64,000 bases of DNA from Planktothrix rubescens CCAP 1459/22 (GTDB lineage: Bacteria; Cyanobacteriota; Cyanobacteriia; Cyanobacteriales; Microcoleaceae): contig LR882958.1 of NCBI GenBank assembly GCA_904830895.1, positions 2,040,001 through 2,104,000 of the forward strand, given 5' to 3'. Positions 1 through 9,961 of the stretch are shown here, piece after piece. The position numbers and the translations under genes are program-made. The notes beneath the pieces are model-generated. The model had not been told where the DNA came from, made no database searches, and worked only from the letters and a program-made list of their open reading frames with translations. The stretch's first letter is position 1. Each line of letters starts with the position of its first letter.

Positions 1-1
1 A

Positions 2-574
2 CGATGGATTTCCAGCGCCGGGTTAGGGACAATGGGCTATGGAATGCCCGCAGCGATGGGGGCAAAAATGGCTCTCCCGAATGAACAGGTGATCTGTGTG
101 GCTGGCGATGCTAGTATTCAGATGAATATTCAGGAGTTGGGGACTCTGGCTGAATATGGAATTAATGTTAAAACCGTGATTGTCAATAATGGTTGGCAAG
201 GTATGGTGCGTCAGTGGCAAGAAACCTTCTATGGCGAGCGCTATTCTTCTTCTAATATGCAGGCGGGAATGCCTGATTTTGTGATGTTAGCCCAGGCTTA
301 CGGGGTTAAGGGGATGCAAGTCACCCGCCGGGAGGACTTGAAGGATGCGATCGCAGAAATGTTGGCATTTGAGGGCCCGGTATTAATGGATGTGCAGGTG
401 AAACGGGATGAAAACTGTTATCCCATGGTCGCCCCAGGTAAGAGCAATGCTCAAATGATTGGTTTACCCGAACGGACAAATTTAGAAACCATTGAGTTAG
501 TTTATTGTAGCAATTGTGGCGCGAAAAATGTGGGCAGTAATAATTTCTGTCCTGAATGTGGCACTAAATTGTAA
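2..574 (+). CDS. ilvB: Acetolactate synthase large subunit, 3' part, with C-terminal zinc ribbon
   Basis: This is the C-terminal part of a thiamine-diphosphate enzyme that condenses pyruvate in branched-chain amino acid synthesis. The reading frame is already open at base 2, so the gene starts outside the window. The visible part holds the ThDP/Mg site ([12 protein letters not shown], then [12 protein letters not shown] and NNGWQG), as in the catalytic subunits of acetolactate synthases. After the usual C-terminal end (around [10 protein letters not shown]) the protein continues into two CxxC pairs (CSNC and CPEC) that form a small zinc ribbon ending the protein. That tail is not part of the standard enzyme; its role is unknown. 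A terminator follows about 25 bases downstream. Confidence 0.9.
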   Translation, partial: RWISSAGLGTMGYGMPAAMGAKMALPNEQVICVAGDASIQMNIQELGTLAEYGINVKTVIVNNGWQGMVRQWQETFYGERYSSSNMQAGMPDFVMLAQAYGVKGMQVTRREDLKDAIAEMLAFEGPVLMDVQVKRDENCYPMVAPGKSNAQMIGLPERTNLETIELVYCSNCGAKNVGSNNFCPECGTKL

Positions 575-598
575 ATTAACCAGATTTCAGGTGATCAG

Positions 599-624
599 CA
601 ACCCCTATATGGGGTTGTTTTTTG
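599..624 (+). terminator. Rho-independent terminator after ilvB
   Basis: A short hairpin (aacccc, loop tatat, ggggtt) is followed by a T-run (gttttttg) about 25 bases after the ilvB stop codon. It is the classic form of an intrinsic terminator. Confidence 0.75.
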
Positions 625-645
625 TTGATTTCAGGTGTACGGTTT

Positions 646-693
646 GTTGTTGTGCTTTAGCACTCTGATTCGGAAGTGCTAAAGCACAACAAC
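646..693. repeat. Perfect 19-bp inverted repeat (hairpin)
   Basis: The left arm gttgttgtgctttagcact (646-664) and right arm 675-693 are exact reverse complements around a 10-base loop. A lone copy of the left arm recurs at 2152-2170, on the other side of the glycosyltransferase gene. There is no T-run, so it looks like a dispersed palindromic repeat rather than a terminator. Confidence 0.85.
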
Positions 694-735
694 GGGATCA
701 GAGAATTTTTAGTTATTTATTTTTAGTTTGATTTA

Positions 736-2139
736 ATGAATAGTAATCATGAATCGGTATCGGAACTTACCCTTGAATATTATATTAATTTAGGTCGGCA
801 ATATTATCAAGGGCAAAACTGGGAAGCGGCGATTAATAATTATTTAAGGGCTTTAGAGTTACAGCCGGACTATTTCGGGACTTACTATGCTTTAGGGTAT
901 AGTTATTTTCAAGATGGTCAATGGGAAAAGGCGATCGCAAATTACCTTAAAGCAACGGAATTAAAACCGGATTTAATTGATTGTTACCAAAATTTAGGCT
1001 ATGCTTATATTAAATTAGGTCAAGGTTATCAAGCCTTAGAATATTATAATCAATTATTAACTTTTGAAGGAGCTATTCTCTATCCTCCCCATAACTATTT
1101 GCGAGAAATGTTAATTCAATGGCAAAGTATTAATTTCTCGGAGATCAGTCATAATTCAGATCGGAAAATTATCAAGATTTTTCAAGCTGACCCCGGGTTA
1201 TATAGTATGCTTAATCGTTTATCTTCTGGATATCAAAAACAGGTTTTTTCTCGACTTCAAGAACAAGGAATTGAGGTGACGGAAGATCAAACGGAAGCGG
1301 ATATCATTATTTCTCAATATATTGTTCTTTTAGAAAGTTTTGCTCGTCAATATAAGCAGCAAAAAAAATACCTTTTATATACAGAAGAACCCCGGTTTGA
1401 TCTTAATTTTGAGTCTAAAGTTAATATTGATGGAGTCGAAATTAATATTATGAATATTTATACCGGAGATGTTTTTGTTAATAATTATCATCTTTGTATT
1501 TGGCGGGGTAATGTGTTTAGTCAACCCTTACAATTCTTCACCGATGATGATTTTGGACGACCTAAACATCGGAAAATTGCAGCTTTAATGTCAAAAAATC
1601 CGGTGGCTGGATTTACAACTTTAGTCAGGGAGGGAAAAAGTATTGATTTATATAATTTACGGAATCAAATTGCTTTAGAAGGTCATCAATTAGGGAAAGT
1701 TGATATTTATGGAAATGGTTGGGAAATCGGAATTACTATAGAAAATTCTAGGGATGGAGACTGGACAACTCGCAAGTTTGAAATTCTCCAAGATTATCAT
1801 TTTAATCTGTGTTTTGAGAACACTATTGCCCCCTATTATTGTACAGAAAAAATTTGGGATGCCATTATTGGCGGATGTTTACCGATTTATTATGGGGGAA
1901 AAGATGCAACTATTTATCAGGATTTCCCCCGGAATAGTTTTTTAGACTATTCTGATTTTGAGCATCCTAGGGAGTTGTTTCAATATATCGAAAATATGAC
2001 CTTTTTAGAATATAAACAACGGTTGAATTTATGTATTGAGACATTTAACCGTGTCGGGGAAATTCTCCGAAATCATGATTTTTATATTCCTCAACGGGCG
2101 GATAATTTAGCTGAAAAAATTAGAAGTATCGTTTTTTAA
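736..2139 (+). CDS. TPR-containing family 10 (fucosyltransferase-like) glycosyltransferase
   Basis: A 467-residue protein. Residues about 14-108 contain three tetratricopeptide repeats (for example NLGRQYYQGQNWEAAINNYL), a protein-interaction module. The C-terminal half resembles glycosyltransferase family 10 (alpha-1,3/1,4-fucosyltransferases): residues about 357-390 carry NLCFEN, then YCTEKIWDA and LPIYYGG, the family's most conserved nucleotide-sugar binding segment. It probably transfers fucose or a related sugar onto a glycan or glycoprotein. No signal peptide or membrane segment is seen, so it is likely cytoplasmic. It stands alone, flanked by copies of the same 19-bp repeat. The donor and acceptor cannot be read from sequence. 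Confidence 0.78.
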   Translation: MNSNHESVSELTLEYYINLGRQYYQGQNWEAAINNYLRALELQPDYFGTYYALGYSYFQDGQWEKAIANYLKATELKPDLIDCYQNLGYAYIKLGQGYQALEYYNQLLTFEGAILYPPHNYLREMLIQWQSINFSEISHNSDRKIIKIFQADPGLYSMLNRLSSGYQKQVFSRLQEQGIEVTEDQTEADIIISQYIVLLESFARQYKQQKKYLLYTEEPRFDLNFESKVNIDGVEINIMNIYTGDVFVNNYHLCIWRGNVFSQPLQFFTDDDFGRPKHRKIAALMSKNPVAGFTTLVREGKSIDLYNLRNQIALEGHQLGKVDIYGNGWEIGITIENSRDGDWTTRKFEILQDYHFNLCFENTIAPYYCTEKIWDAIIGGCLPIYYGGKDATIYQDFPRNSFLDYSDFEHPRELFQYIENMTFLEYKQRLNLCIETFNRVGEILRNHDFYIPQRADNLAEKIRSIVF

Positions 2140-2151
2140 AACTCAGTCATC

Positions 2152-2170
2152 GTTGTTGTGCTTTAGCACT
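2152..2170. repeat. Single arm of the 19-bp repeat
   Basis: Exact copy of the left arm of the hairpin at 646-664 (gttgttgtgctttagcact), without its partner arm. It starts 12 bases after the stop codon of the TPR-glycosyltransferase gene. The remainder up to 2320 holds only a weak hairpin (aggccctaaagagcct, about 2282-2297) and nothing else I can name. Confidence 0.8.
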
Positions 2171-2320
2171 TCCTAATCCGAGTCCTCACCAGTCTAACAA
2201 CCGGATAACGGAGGATTCTTGTAAAGAATTGAAACGTTTACTTGTGCATGGAGACAAGGGGACTGAAACAATAAAATACGGAGGCCCTAAAGAGCCTACT
2301 ACATTATCCGCGAAATCTAT

Positions 2321-3385
2321 TTAATCAGCAAGAGCTTTTAAATGTCTACTAATTAATTCCGCAGCGAAACTATTTCCGGCGATATTCCAGTGGGTATCGT
2401 TGGGTTTATAGAGGCGAGTTGTTTTAGAAGCGGCGACAAAACTCGGTAATAAATCCAAATAGTCAATATTGGCCTGTCGTAAGCGCTCTGTTAACATTCG
2501 GTTAGGAAGTTCAAAATCTAATAAATTCGGATCATTTGGATCAAAAGCTGTTTTTACTTGCTGTTGAAGTTGTGAATTAACTTGAACTTCATCAGGGATA
2601 ATTACAATAGTTAAGGGGATATTTTGAGAATCGGCAATTTGTTTAATTTTAATTAAATCCTGCATCGCATCTTCTAAAAAACCTTTAAAGATATCATCCG
2701 GGGGATTTCGCACAAACATATTACTTTTGCTAACCGTATCTTGCAGATATTTAGCACTATCAATACTCGGTTGGTTATCGTCATATTTAAGCACCGGGTT
2801 GATGAATGTACCTTGATAATGGCTTTGAAGTTTAATTAAAGATTTAATTAGAGCAATAACATAGGAATTTTCCTGTTTTCTCAGGTGGGCGGTCATAGAA
2901 TTATCTAAAAAATCATTGCCCATATAGAAGGATAAAACAATTCGGTCTGGATTTAATTTTAATCCTTCATTAACTAAAATAGATAAATAATCCCTTGGCC
3001 CCAGCCCTGGAATACCCATATTAATTACTTCGGTTTTTTGACCGGATTTATTTAATTTTTTTTCTAACAGGGTTAAATAATTATATTGATAGGGAACAAT
3101 ACCATAAGCAAAGGAATCTCCTATCCCTAAAATTCGGTGGGTTTGGGCAGGTTTTTCTACGGTAAATTCTAAATCTTTAAAACCTTGGGAATTTAACTTA
3201 AAATCATAGTCGGGGGCGTTGGCTTTTCCCCGAAAACGGTTATAGGAAGAATCATAAAAAACAAAACTAGGATTAATTTTATTATAAATTCTTAGGGTAA
3301 TTTCGGACATCACAAACGTAATTAAAGCGATTAATGCAGTTTGTCCGAGAATTTGAGTAAAAGCTTTTAGTTGGGTTTTTTGCAT
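2321..3385 (-). CDS. SGNH/AlgX-like hydrolase, membrane-anchored
   Basis: A 354-residue protein with one N-terminal membrane segment (about residues 12-28). The SGNH nucleophile motif GIGDSF places the catalytic serine at about residue 91. The C-terminal NDTHWN motif supplies the Asp-x-His pair, in the form seen in AlgX/AlgJ-type O-acetyltransferases and related esterases. The likely role is adding or removing acyl groups on an extracellular polysaccharide. The gene begins one base after the stop of its upstream paralogue, so the two are very probably co-transcribed and possibly translationally coupled. The substrate is unknown. Confidence 0.72.
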   Translation of the reverse strand: MQKTQLKAFTQILGQTALIALITFVMSEITLRIYNKINPSFVFYDSSYNRFRGKANAPDYDFKLNSQGFKDLEFTVEKPAQTHRILGIGDSFAYGIVPYQYNYLTLLEKKLNKSGQKTEVINMGIPGLGPRDYLSILVNEGLKLNPDRIVLSFYMGNDFLDNSMTAHLRKQENSYVIALIKSLIKLQSHYQGTFINPVLKYDDNQPSIDSAKYLQDTVSKSNMFVRNPPDDIFKGFLEDAMQDLIKIKQIADSQNIPLTIVIIPDEVQVNSQLQQQVKTAFDPNDPNLLDFELPNRMLTERLRQANIDYLDLLPSFVAASKTTRLYKPNDTHWNIAGNSFAAELISRHLKALAD

Positions 3386-3386
3386 T

Positions 3387-4568
3387 TTAAATTTTATTGG
3401 AAGAAGGGGGAAAAAGTTTAAAAAATTGATTGGTTTTGGGAATTAACTTCTCAAATAATATTTCCGCAGCCAGTTGATTTCCGGCTGAATTCCAGTGAGG
3501 TTCTTGTAACAAATATAAGGGGCGTTGTTTTTGTTCAGCGTGAAACCGAGGACGGAAATCTATATAGGTAATTTGTTGTGATTGCAGATGGGGAATCAAA
3601 ATATTTTGCATACAGTTTGGCTCATATTTGGATAAATTCAAGTCATTTTTTTCCTGAATTTGATTTAATAAATTAGGATTGACTTGAAACTCATCGGGAT
3701 ATATCGCCACAATAAACTGAGTATTTCGCTGTTGTAATAGCCGATTCATTTCATCAATACTCTGGAGAATATAGTTGATATTACCATTCCAAACTCCTTT
3801 TTGCAAATCTTGACGTTTACAAAAGTCTAAGCGGGTTTTTTCCGTCGCTAGAAAGGTTTCTAGGGATAAAATACCAGGGGACTTTTCCGGTTCAGCCTGA
3901 TTAATCACAAATTGTACCTGATAGGGTAAAACTGATTGTTTTTGAGCTTTTTTGGCTTCTCGAAATACTTTATATTTTTGTTGAATAAAGAGTAACAAAC
4001 GAGATTGATTAATAATCGGATAACCGAATAATTTTAACTCCTTGCGTTTATCAATATCAATATAAATATCATTCACAATAATCCGTTTTCGGTTGGGTTT
4101 AGCATCAATAAAATCATTGCCAACAAAAAAACCTAATATAACCAAATCAGGATGATATTGTAGGGCATATTTTTTTAACAGGGCTAATTGTTCTCCGGTG
4201 TGAGTTCCGGGGTATCCAGCATTAATAACTTCAACTTGAGAATTTTGATAATATTGGGCAAATTTCTGTTCTAATAAAGCGGTATAGTTTCCTTCTTTTC
4301 CCCCCGCCCAATTAAAGGAATCACTGAGAATCAAAATTCGATATTTTCCGGGTTCTTTTTGTAGGGAATAATCTCGATCATTAAACCCAAATTGATTATT
4401 ACCATTGGCATGAGGGCGAATTTTAAACCCTAAATCGGGATCATATTGATACGCTCCTTGGGATAAATAGGGTTCGAGGACAATCATTAATACTTCCACT
4501 AAGAATAATGGTACAATTGTCCAACAGAATAATAATAGCAAGATTTTGGATAGAGATTTTTTAATCAT
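3387..4568 (-). CDS. SGNH/AlgX-like hydrolase paralogue
   Basis: A 393-residue protein related to the next gene in the operon. It has an N-terminal membrane segment (about residues 10-32), an SGNH block ILSDSFNW with serine at about residue 84, a GNDF segment (residues about 162-165), and a C-terminal EPHWN block. Where the partner has Asp-x-His, this one has Glu-Pro-His, so its triad acid is changed and activity may differ. The pair suggests division of labour or a heteromeric complex in modification of cell-surface glycans. Function beyond the fold is inference. Confidence 0.7.
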   Translation of the reverse strand: MIKKSLSKILLLLFCWTIVPLFLVEVLMIVLEPYLSQGAYQYDPDLGFKIRPHANGNNQFGFNDRDYSLQKEPGKYRILILSDSFNWAGGKEGNYTALLEQKFAQYYQNSQVEVINAGYPGTHTGEQLALLKKYALQYHPDLVILGFFVGNDFIDAKPNRKRIIVNDIYIDIDKRKELKLFGYPIINQSRLLLFIQQKYKVFREAKKAQKQSVLPYQVQFVINQAEPEKSPGILSLETFLATEKTRLDFCKRQDLQKGVWNGNINYILQSIDEMNRLLQQRNTQFIVAIYPDEFQVNPNLLNQIQEKNDLNLSKYEPNCMQNILIPHLQSQQITYIDFRPRFHAEQKQRPLYLLQEPHWNSAGNQLAAEILFEKLIPKTNQFFKLFPPSSNKI

Positions 4569-4714
4569 AAATAACCGGGAATTATAGCAGAAAAGATTGA
4601 TTTAACCACAAAGACACAAAGACACAAAGAAGTTTTAAACACTAACCTGCTTTTGGTTATAGCGATCGCAAACTTACTAAATTCTAGCGTAATTCAGAGA
4701 ATAATTTATTTTTT

Positions 4715-6043
4715 TCAAGGTTCAATAAGCTGATTATTTTTATTCAAAGAAGGAGGAACAATTAATACTTTATCAACACGGTTGCCATCCATATCCATCA
4801 CTTCAATGCGTAAATTTTGCCATTCAAAATGATCGGCAGCAGCTGGAATCCGCCCTAACTGAGTAATCACAAATCCTCCAACTGTATGATAGTTTCCTTC
4901 TGATTGTTCTAATAAATCTTCTAAATCAAATAACTCAAAAAATTCCTCAACGGGCAACATTCCATCTACAAGCCAAGATCCATCTTCCCGTTGCACTTTT
5001 TGAGGTTCTTCGGGATTATCCCAGGAGGGCATATCGCCGACTAATTCCATTAGAATATCATTTAAAGTTACTAATCCTTGAATTACGCCATATTCATCAA
5101 CAACTACAGCAAAATGGGTTTCTCCCTGTTTAAATAATTCTAAAATTTTTAAAACAGAAGTGGTTTCAGGAACAAATAAAGGACGGCGTAAATTTACAGT
5201 TAAATCTAAGGGATGACCGGATAGGGATTGAGTTAATAAATCCGCGACTTTAATAAACCCTAAAACATGATCTAAATCTTCCTGACAAACTAGAATGCGA
5301 GTGTAACTATTTTGGGCAATACTCTGACGATTTTCTTCGGCAGAATCATCAATATCAATCCAAAAAATCTCAGGGCGAGGTGTCATTAAACTTCTGACTT
5401 GGCGATCGCCTAATTCAAACACTCGTCCCATAATATTTTGTTCCGCTTCCTCCACAATTCCCGATCGCGTTCCCTGCTCAATCATAATCTTAATTTCCTC
5501 CTCGGTAACTTCCGGTTCCGTCGAGGTGTTACTACCCAAAAGCTTTAAAATTAATTCCGTAGACATACCCAATAAATGTACAATTGGAGAACTAAAATTA
5601 GATAACCAACGCATGGGAATTGAAACGCTAGTTGCGATGGATTCAGGAGCATTCAGAGCTAACCGTTTAGGAACTAATTCCCCGATTATTAATGATAAAT
5701 AGGTAATAATGATCACAACAATTGTAAAACTAATTGCATTGCTGTGGGGAACTAAAATCGGAATTTTGTTTAGTTGGATGGCTAATCGGGCTGAAATTGC
5801 CGCCCCTCCAAAGGCCCCGGCTAAAATCCCAATCAGGGTAATTCCAATTTGCACCGTTGAGAGTAAACTATTGGGAGAGTTGGCTAATTCCAAAGCTACT
5901 TTTGCCTTTTTATTGCCTCGATTGGCTGACTGTTGTAAACGAACTTTCCGCGCCGAAAGAATCGCAATTTCTGACATCGCAAATACGCCATTGGCGACAA
6001 TCAGAAGGAAAACGATTAGAATTTCTTGGAATACAGATGACAT
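4715..6043 (-). CDS. CNNM/CorC (HlyC/CorC) family transporter
   Basis: A 442-residue integral membrane protein with the typical order: a DUF21/CNNM transmembrane domain (residues about 1-180), a pair of CBS domains (about 205-330) that bind adenine nucleotides, and a C-terminal CorC-associated domain (about 345-430). Family members are implicated in Mg2+ and Co2+ export or homeostasis. The older name 'hemolysin' is historical and says little about function. It is a single gene, 157 bases from the divergent mfd. Confidence 0.85.
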   Translation of the reverse strand: MSSVFQEILIVFLLIVANGVFAMSEIAILSARKVRLQQSANRGNKKAKVALELANSPNSLLSTVQIGITLIGILAGAFGGAAISARLAIQLNKIPILVPHSNAISFTIVVIIITYLSLIIGELVPKRLALNAPESIATSVSIPMRWLSNFSSPIVHLLGMSTELILKLLGSNTSTEPEVTEEEIKIMIEQGTRSGIVEEAEQNIMGRVFELGDRQVRSLMTPRPEIFWIDIDDSAEENRQSIAQNSYTRILVCQEDLDHVLGFIKVADLLTQSLSGHPLDLTVNLRRPLFVPETTSVLKILELFKQGETHFAVVVDEYGVIQGLVTLNDILMELVGDMPSWDNPEEPQKVQREDGSWLVDGMLPVEEFFELFDLEDLLEQSEGNYHTVGGFVITQLGRIPAAADHFEWQNLRIEVMDMDGNRVDKVLIVPPSLNKNNQLIEP

Positions 6044-6131
6044 TTTGAGGTCAGAATAGGAAGATAAAAGATTAGAATAACTGATCTTATCAAGATCTGA
6101 TTATCTTAGTTCCCTATTCCCTATTCCCTCA

Positions 6132-6167
6132 CCCCCCAAGCCCCCTGTGCGCGGGGGGTTTGGGGGC
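6132..6167. repeat. GC-rich palindromic repeat, copy A
   Basis: A C-run/G-run palindrome (ccccccaagccccc, centre tgtgcgc, ggggggtttgggggc) between corC and mfd. It is embedded in heptad-like units (attccct) on both sides (about 6110-6200). Related copies lie at 13519, 19778, 25230, 25278 and 46989. Confidence 0.85.
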
Positions 6168-6200
6168 GCTTATTCCCTATTCCCTGTTCCCTACTGCAAT

Positions 6201-9200
6201 ATGACATTTTCCTCCATCGTGCGTGCATTGGGGCGATCGCCCTTAACGGCTGAACTCCTGACCAAACTGAATAAATCTCAGTCCCTCTACCTAAATGGTC
6301 TGTCTCGCATTCCCAAGGGGTTAGTCGCTTCAACTTTAGCCCAGGAGTCGGGATTAAATTTATTTGTGGTGACAGCCACCCTGGAGGAAGCGGGACGGTG
6401 GGCGGCCCAATTGGAAGCCATGGGATGGGCGACAGTTCAGTTTTACCCCACTTCCGAGGCGTCGCCCTACGAGTCGGTGACTTCCGAGGAGATGACCTGG
6501 GGACAAATGCAGGTGTTAGCGGAGTTGGCGGGACGGTTGCAGACACCTTCGGCCGTACCGATGGCAATTGTGGCCACAGAACGGAGTTTACAGCCCCATT
6601 TACCCCCGGTTTCGGCGTTTCAACCCTATTGTTTAACCCTATATCGGGGGATGACCTCGGCCGGAAAAACCCTTGATGAACAGTTTGCCAAGTTAGGCTA
6701 TGAGCGGGTATCCTTGGTGGAAACCGAGGGCCAATGGAGTCGGCGGGGGGATATTGTGGATATTTTCCCCGTGGCTTCGGAATGGCCCGTGCGTTTAGAA
6801 TGGTTTGGGGATGAGTTAGAACAAATTCGAGAACTAGATCCCATCACCCAAAGATCCTTAGATAAAATTGAAAATCTAATTCTCACCCCGACCAATTTTG
6901 ATGTAATTATTCAAGGGAATTTAGCCTCGGCTGAAACCTTAATTTCCCAAATTATTCCCCCCATCCCTAAACCAGAATTTCAACTCGATAATAATAACTA
7001 TAAATCCCCTAAATCCTATAATTCCTTATTGGGTTTAGCTTTTGAACAACCCGCTTGTTTATTAGACTATTTAACCGATACGACTTTAATTGTGATTGAT
7101 GAAATTGATCAATGTTGTGCCCATAGCGATCGCTGGTTAGAACATATTGAAGAACAATGGCAAGCCTTACCCGAAAAACCGCCTAAAATTCATCGTTTAT
7201 TTACCGAATCTTTGCAACAAATTGAATCCTTTGATAAACTCTATTTATCTGAAATAGGGGATTATCAACCCAGCCTAGTTAATATTACCAATGTTCCCAG
7301 TTTAAACCTATCTTCTCGTCCAGTTCCGGCAACTCCCCATCAATTTGCTAAACTGGCGGAATTAATTCGTTATGAGCGACAACGATATTTTTCTATATTT
7401 ATTGTTTCCGCCCAACCTAGTCGATCGGTTGCCCTATTATCAGAACATGATTGCCCCTCAAAATTCATTCCTAACCCGCGAGATTACCCCGCCATTGATA
7501 GCTTAATTAAAAATACCCCCGTCGCCTTAAAATATACCGGACTTGCCGAATTAGAAGGGTTTATTTTACCCACTTTTCGGTTAGTTTTAATTACTGACCG
7601 AGAATTTTATGGTCAGCATTCCTTAGCCACCCATGGTTATATTAGAAAACGACGACGGGCGGCATCAAAACAGGTTGAACTGAATAAACTCCGACCAGGG
7701 GATTTTGTGGTTCATCGTCAACATGGGGTAGGGCGATTTACTAAATTAGAAAGTCTAGTGATTAATAACGAAACTAGGGAATATTTGGTTTTACAATATG
7801 ACGATGGTACGTTAAGAGTTGCCGCCGATCAAGTTGGCAGTTTATCGAGGTTTAGAAGTACCGGGGGCAAAGTTCCCCAACTGAATAAACTTAGCGGACA
7901 GGCTTGGGAAAAAACCAAGGAAAAAGTCAAAAAAACCTTAAAGAAATTAGCCGTAGATCTATTAAAATTATATGCCCAACGCGCCCAACAAACGGGCTAT
8001 GCGTTCCCCCCTGATATGCCTTGGCAACAGGAACTAGAAGACTCCTTTTCCTATCAACCAACCCCCGATCAAATTAAATCTACCCAAGACGTGAAACGGG
8101 ATATGGAAAGCGATCGGCCCATGGACAGGTTAGTTTGTGGAGATGTAGGATTTGGGAAAACAGAAGTCGCAATTCGGGCTATTTTTAAAGCCGTTACTGC
8201 TGGAAAACAGGTAGCATTATTAGCCCCCACTACAATTCTAACCCAACAACATTATCATACCATAAAAGAACGATTTTCTCCCTATCCCATAGAAGTTGCT
8301 TTAATTAATCGTTTTCGCACCAATTCAGAAAAACAAGAGATATTAAAACGGTTAGCAACGGGAGAAATTGATATAATTGTTGGCACTCAATCCTTACTGG
8401 GAAAAGGGGTACATTTTAAGGATTTAGGGTTATTAGTCGTTGATGAAGAACAACGTTTTGGAGTTAATCAAAAGGAAAAAATTAAGACATTAAAAACCCA
8501 TGTTGATGTCTTAACTTTAACCGCTACTCCTATTCCTAGAACCTTATATATGGCATTATCTGGGATTCGAGAAATGAGTTTAATTACCACTCCTCCTCCT
8601 TCCCGTCGCCCAATTCAAACCCATTTATCTCCTTTAAATTTAGAAATAGTTAGAACAGCAATTCGTCAGGAATTAGATCGGGGGGGACAGGTGTTTTATG
8701 TTGTGCCTAGAATTGAAGGAATTGAAGAAAAATCTGCCCAAATTCGAGAGATGATTCCTGGGGTGAGATTAGCGATCGCCCACGGACAAATAGACGCCTC
8801 CGAATTAGAATCAATTATGTTAACATTTAGTTCTGGGGAAGCGGATGTTTTAGTCTGTACAACCATTATTGAATCGGGGTTAGATATTCCCAGAGTTAAC
8901 ACCATTTTAGTCGAAGATTCCCACCGTTTCGGCCTAGGTCAATTATATCAATTACGCGGTCGGGTTGGACGTTCGGGAGTGCAAGCTCACGCCTGGCTAT
9001 TCTATCCCACAACGGCCGACGGACGGGTTAATTTAACTGATGATGCTCGTAAAAGATTGAGAGCAATTCAAGAATTTGCCCAGTTAGGATCGGGTTATCA
9101 ATTAGCGATGCGAGACTTAGAAATTCGGGGCGCGGGAGACATTTTAGGGGCCGAACAATCGGGTCAAATGGATGTGGTAGGGTTCGATCTTTATAGTGAA

Positions 9201-9716
9201 ATGTTACAAGAAGCTATCCAAGAAGTCAGGGGTCAAGAAATTCCCCAGGTTGATGATACTCAAATTGACTTGAGTTTAACAGCTTTTATTCCTTCCAATT
9301 ATATTACGGATTTAGATCAAAAAATGAGTGCTTATCGGTCAGTTGCTGCTTGTCAAAGTCGGGATGAATTATCTCGAATTGAGGAAGATTGGTGCGATCG
9401 CTATGGCCCAGTTCCTACCCCGGCGCGTCAATTAATTAGAATTATGGAACTCAAACAAATTGCTAAGAAATTAGGCTTTTCTCGGATTAAACCCGACGGA
9501 AAACAACATATTTTATTAGAAACCCCCATGGAAGAACCCGCATGGAATTTATTAAAAGCCAATTTATCAGAAAGTTTACATACTCGGTTTGTGTATAGTA
9601 AAGGTAAAGTTACGGTGAGGGGATTAGCGGTATTAAGTGCGGATAAACAGTTAGAATCTTTAATAGGTTGGTTAGCTCAAATGCAAACCGCTTTACCGGA
9701 AAATTCTGTTGTTTAG
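6201..9716 (+). CDS. mfd: Transcription-repair coupling factor Mfd
   Basis: A 1171-residue ATP-dependent DNA translocase that removes RNA polymerase stalled at lesions and recruits UvrA. Visible in order: a UvrB-homologous N-terminal region, the CarD-like RNA-polymerase interaction domain ([17 protein letters not shown]), RecG-like helicase motifs ([11 protein letters not shown] Walker A, DEEQRFGV Walker B, TATPIPRT), the TRG region (GRVGRSG), and the C-terminal UvrA-binding TRCF domain. I chose the ATG at 6201. The frame stays open upstream to 6147, but that extension is translated from a dispersed GC-rich repeat and heptads and lacks similarity to Mfd. Length matches the family. Confidence 0.96.
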   Translation: MTFSSIVRALGRSPLTAELLTKLNKSQSLYLNGLSRIPKGLVASTLAQESGLNLFVVTATLEEAGRWAAQLEAMGWATVQFYPTSEASPYESVTSEEMTWGQMQVLAELAGRLQTPSAVPMAIVATERSLQPHLPPVSAFQPYCLTLYRGMTSAGKTLDEQFAKLGYERVSLVETEGQWSRRGDIVDIFPVASEWPVRLEWFGDELEQIRELDPITQRSLDKIENLILTPTNFDVIIQGNLASAETLISQIIPPIPKPEFQLDNNNYKSPKSYNSLLGLAFEQPACLLDYLTDTTLIVIDEIDQCCAHSDRWLEHIEEQWQALPEKPPKIHRLFTESLQQIESFDKLYLSEIGDYQPSLVNITNVPSLNLSSRPVPATPHQFAKLAELIRYERQRYFSIFIVSAQPSRSVALLSEHDCPSKFIPNPRDYPAIDSLIKNTPVALKYTGLAELEGFILPTFRLVLITDREFYGQHSLATHGYIRKRRRAASKQVELNKLRPGDFVVHRQHGVGRFTKLESLVINNETREYLVLQYDDGTLRVAADQVGSLSRFRSTGGKVPQLNKLSGQAWEKTKEKVKKTLKKLAVDLLKLYAQRAQQTGYAFPPDMPWQQELEDSFSYQPTPDQIKSTQDVKRDMESDRPMDRLVCGDVGFGKTEVAIRAIFKAVTAGKQVALLAPTTILTQQHYHTIKERFSPYPIEVALINRFRTNSEKQEILKRLATGEIDIIVGTQSLLGKGVHFKDLGLLVVDEEQRFGVNQKEKIKTLKTHVDVLTLTATPIPRTLYMALSGIREMSLITTPPPSRRPIQTHLSPLNLEIVRTAIRQELDRGGQVFYVVPRIEGIEEKSAQIREMIPGVRLAIAHGQIDASELESIMLTFSSGEADVLVCTTIIESGLDIPRVNTILVEDSHRFGLGQLYQLRGRVGRSGVQAHAWLFYPTTADGRVNLTDDARKRLRAIQEFAQLGSGYQLAMRDLEIRGAGDILGAEQSGQMDVVGFDLYSEMLQEAIQEVRGQEIPQVDDTQIDLSLTAFIPSNYITDLDQKMSAYRSVAACQSRDELSRIEEDWCDRYGPVPTPARQLIRIMELKQIAKKLGFSRIKPDGKQHILLETPMEEPAWNLLKANLSESLHTRFVYSKGKVTVRGLAVLSADKQLESLIGWLAQMQTALPENSVV

Positions 9717-9766
9717 ATAATCCCGTTTTTCTGAATTTTCAAACCCAAAAAATCAAGGTCAAAAAC

Positions 9767-9961
9767 ATGAACACTAAAGAATTATTAATTAAAGAAGTAG
9801 AAAATAGTCCTGATTTCATCTTACAAGAGGTTTGGGATTTTCTGCAATTTCTTAAAACCAAATATCAGCAAGAACAGTTAGAAATTAGTATACTGAGTGA
9901 ATCTTCCCTACAAAAAGATTGGTTACAGCCGGCGGAGGAGGAAGCATGGAAAAATTTGTAA
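9767..9961 (+). CDS. Small antitoxin of a MazF-type pair (DUF2281-like)
   Basis: A 64-residue protein (start MNTKELLIKEVENS) with a helix typical of short DUF2281-like antitoxins (LQEVWDFLQFLKTKY). Its 3' end overlaps the next gene by 16 bases, and its last codons supply the GGAGG ribosome-binding site of that toxin. I use the internal ATG at 9767; the longer frame runs back into the end of mfd. Identification rests mostly on size and context. Confidence 0.7.
   Translation: MNTKELLIKEVENSPDFILQEVWDFLQFLKTKYQQEQLEISILSESSLQKDWLQPAEEEAWKNL

Noticed and set aside
2201-2270. Possible CRISPR-like ends (attgaaac, actgaaac)
   Set aside because: Only two short, non-matching ends without a repeated unit or regular spacing; not a CRISPR array.
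6147-6200. Upstream extension of mfd
   Set aside because: The extra 18 codons come from the GC palindrome and heptads; the ATG at 6201 gives the family start.
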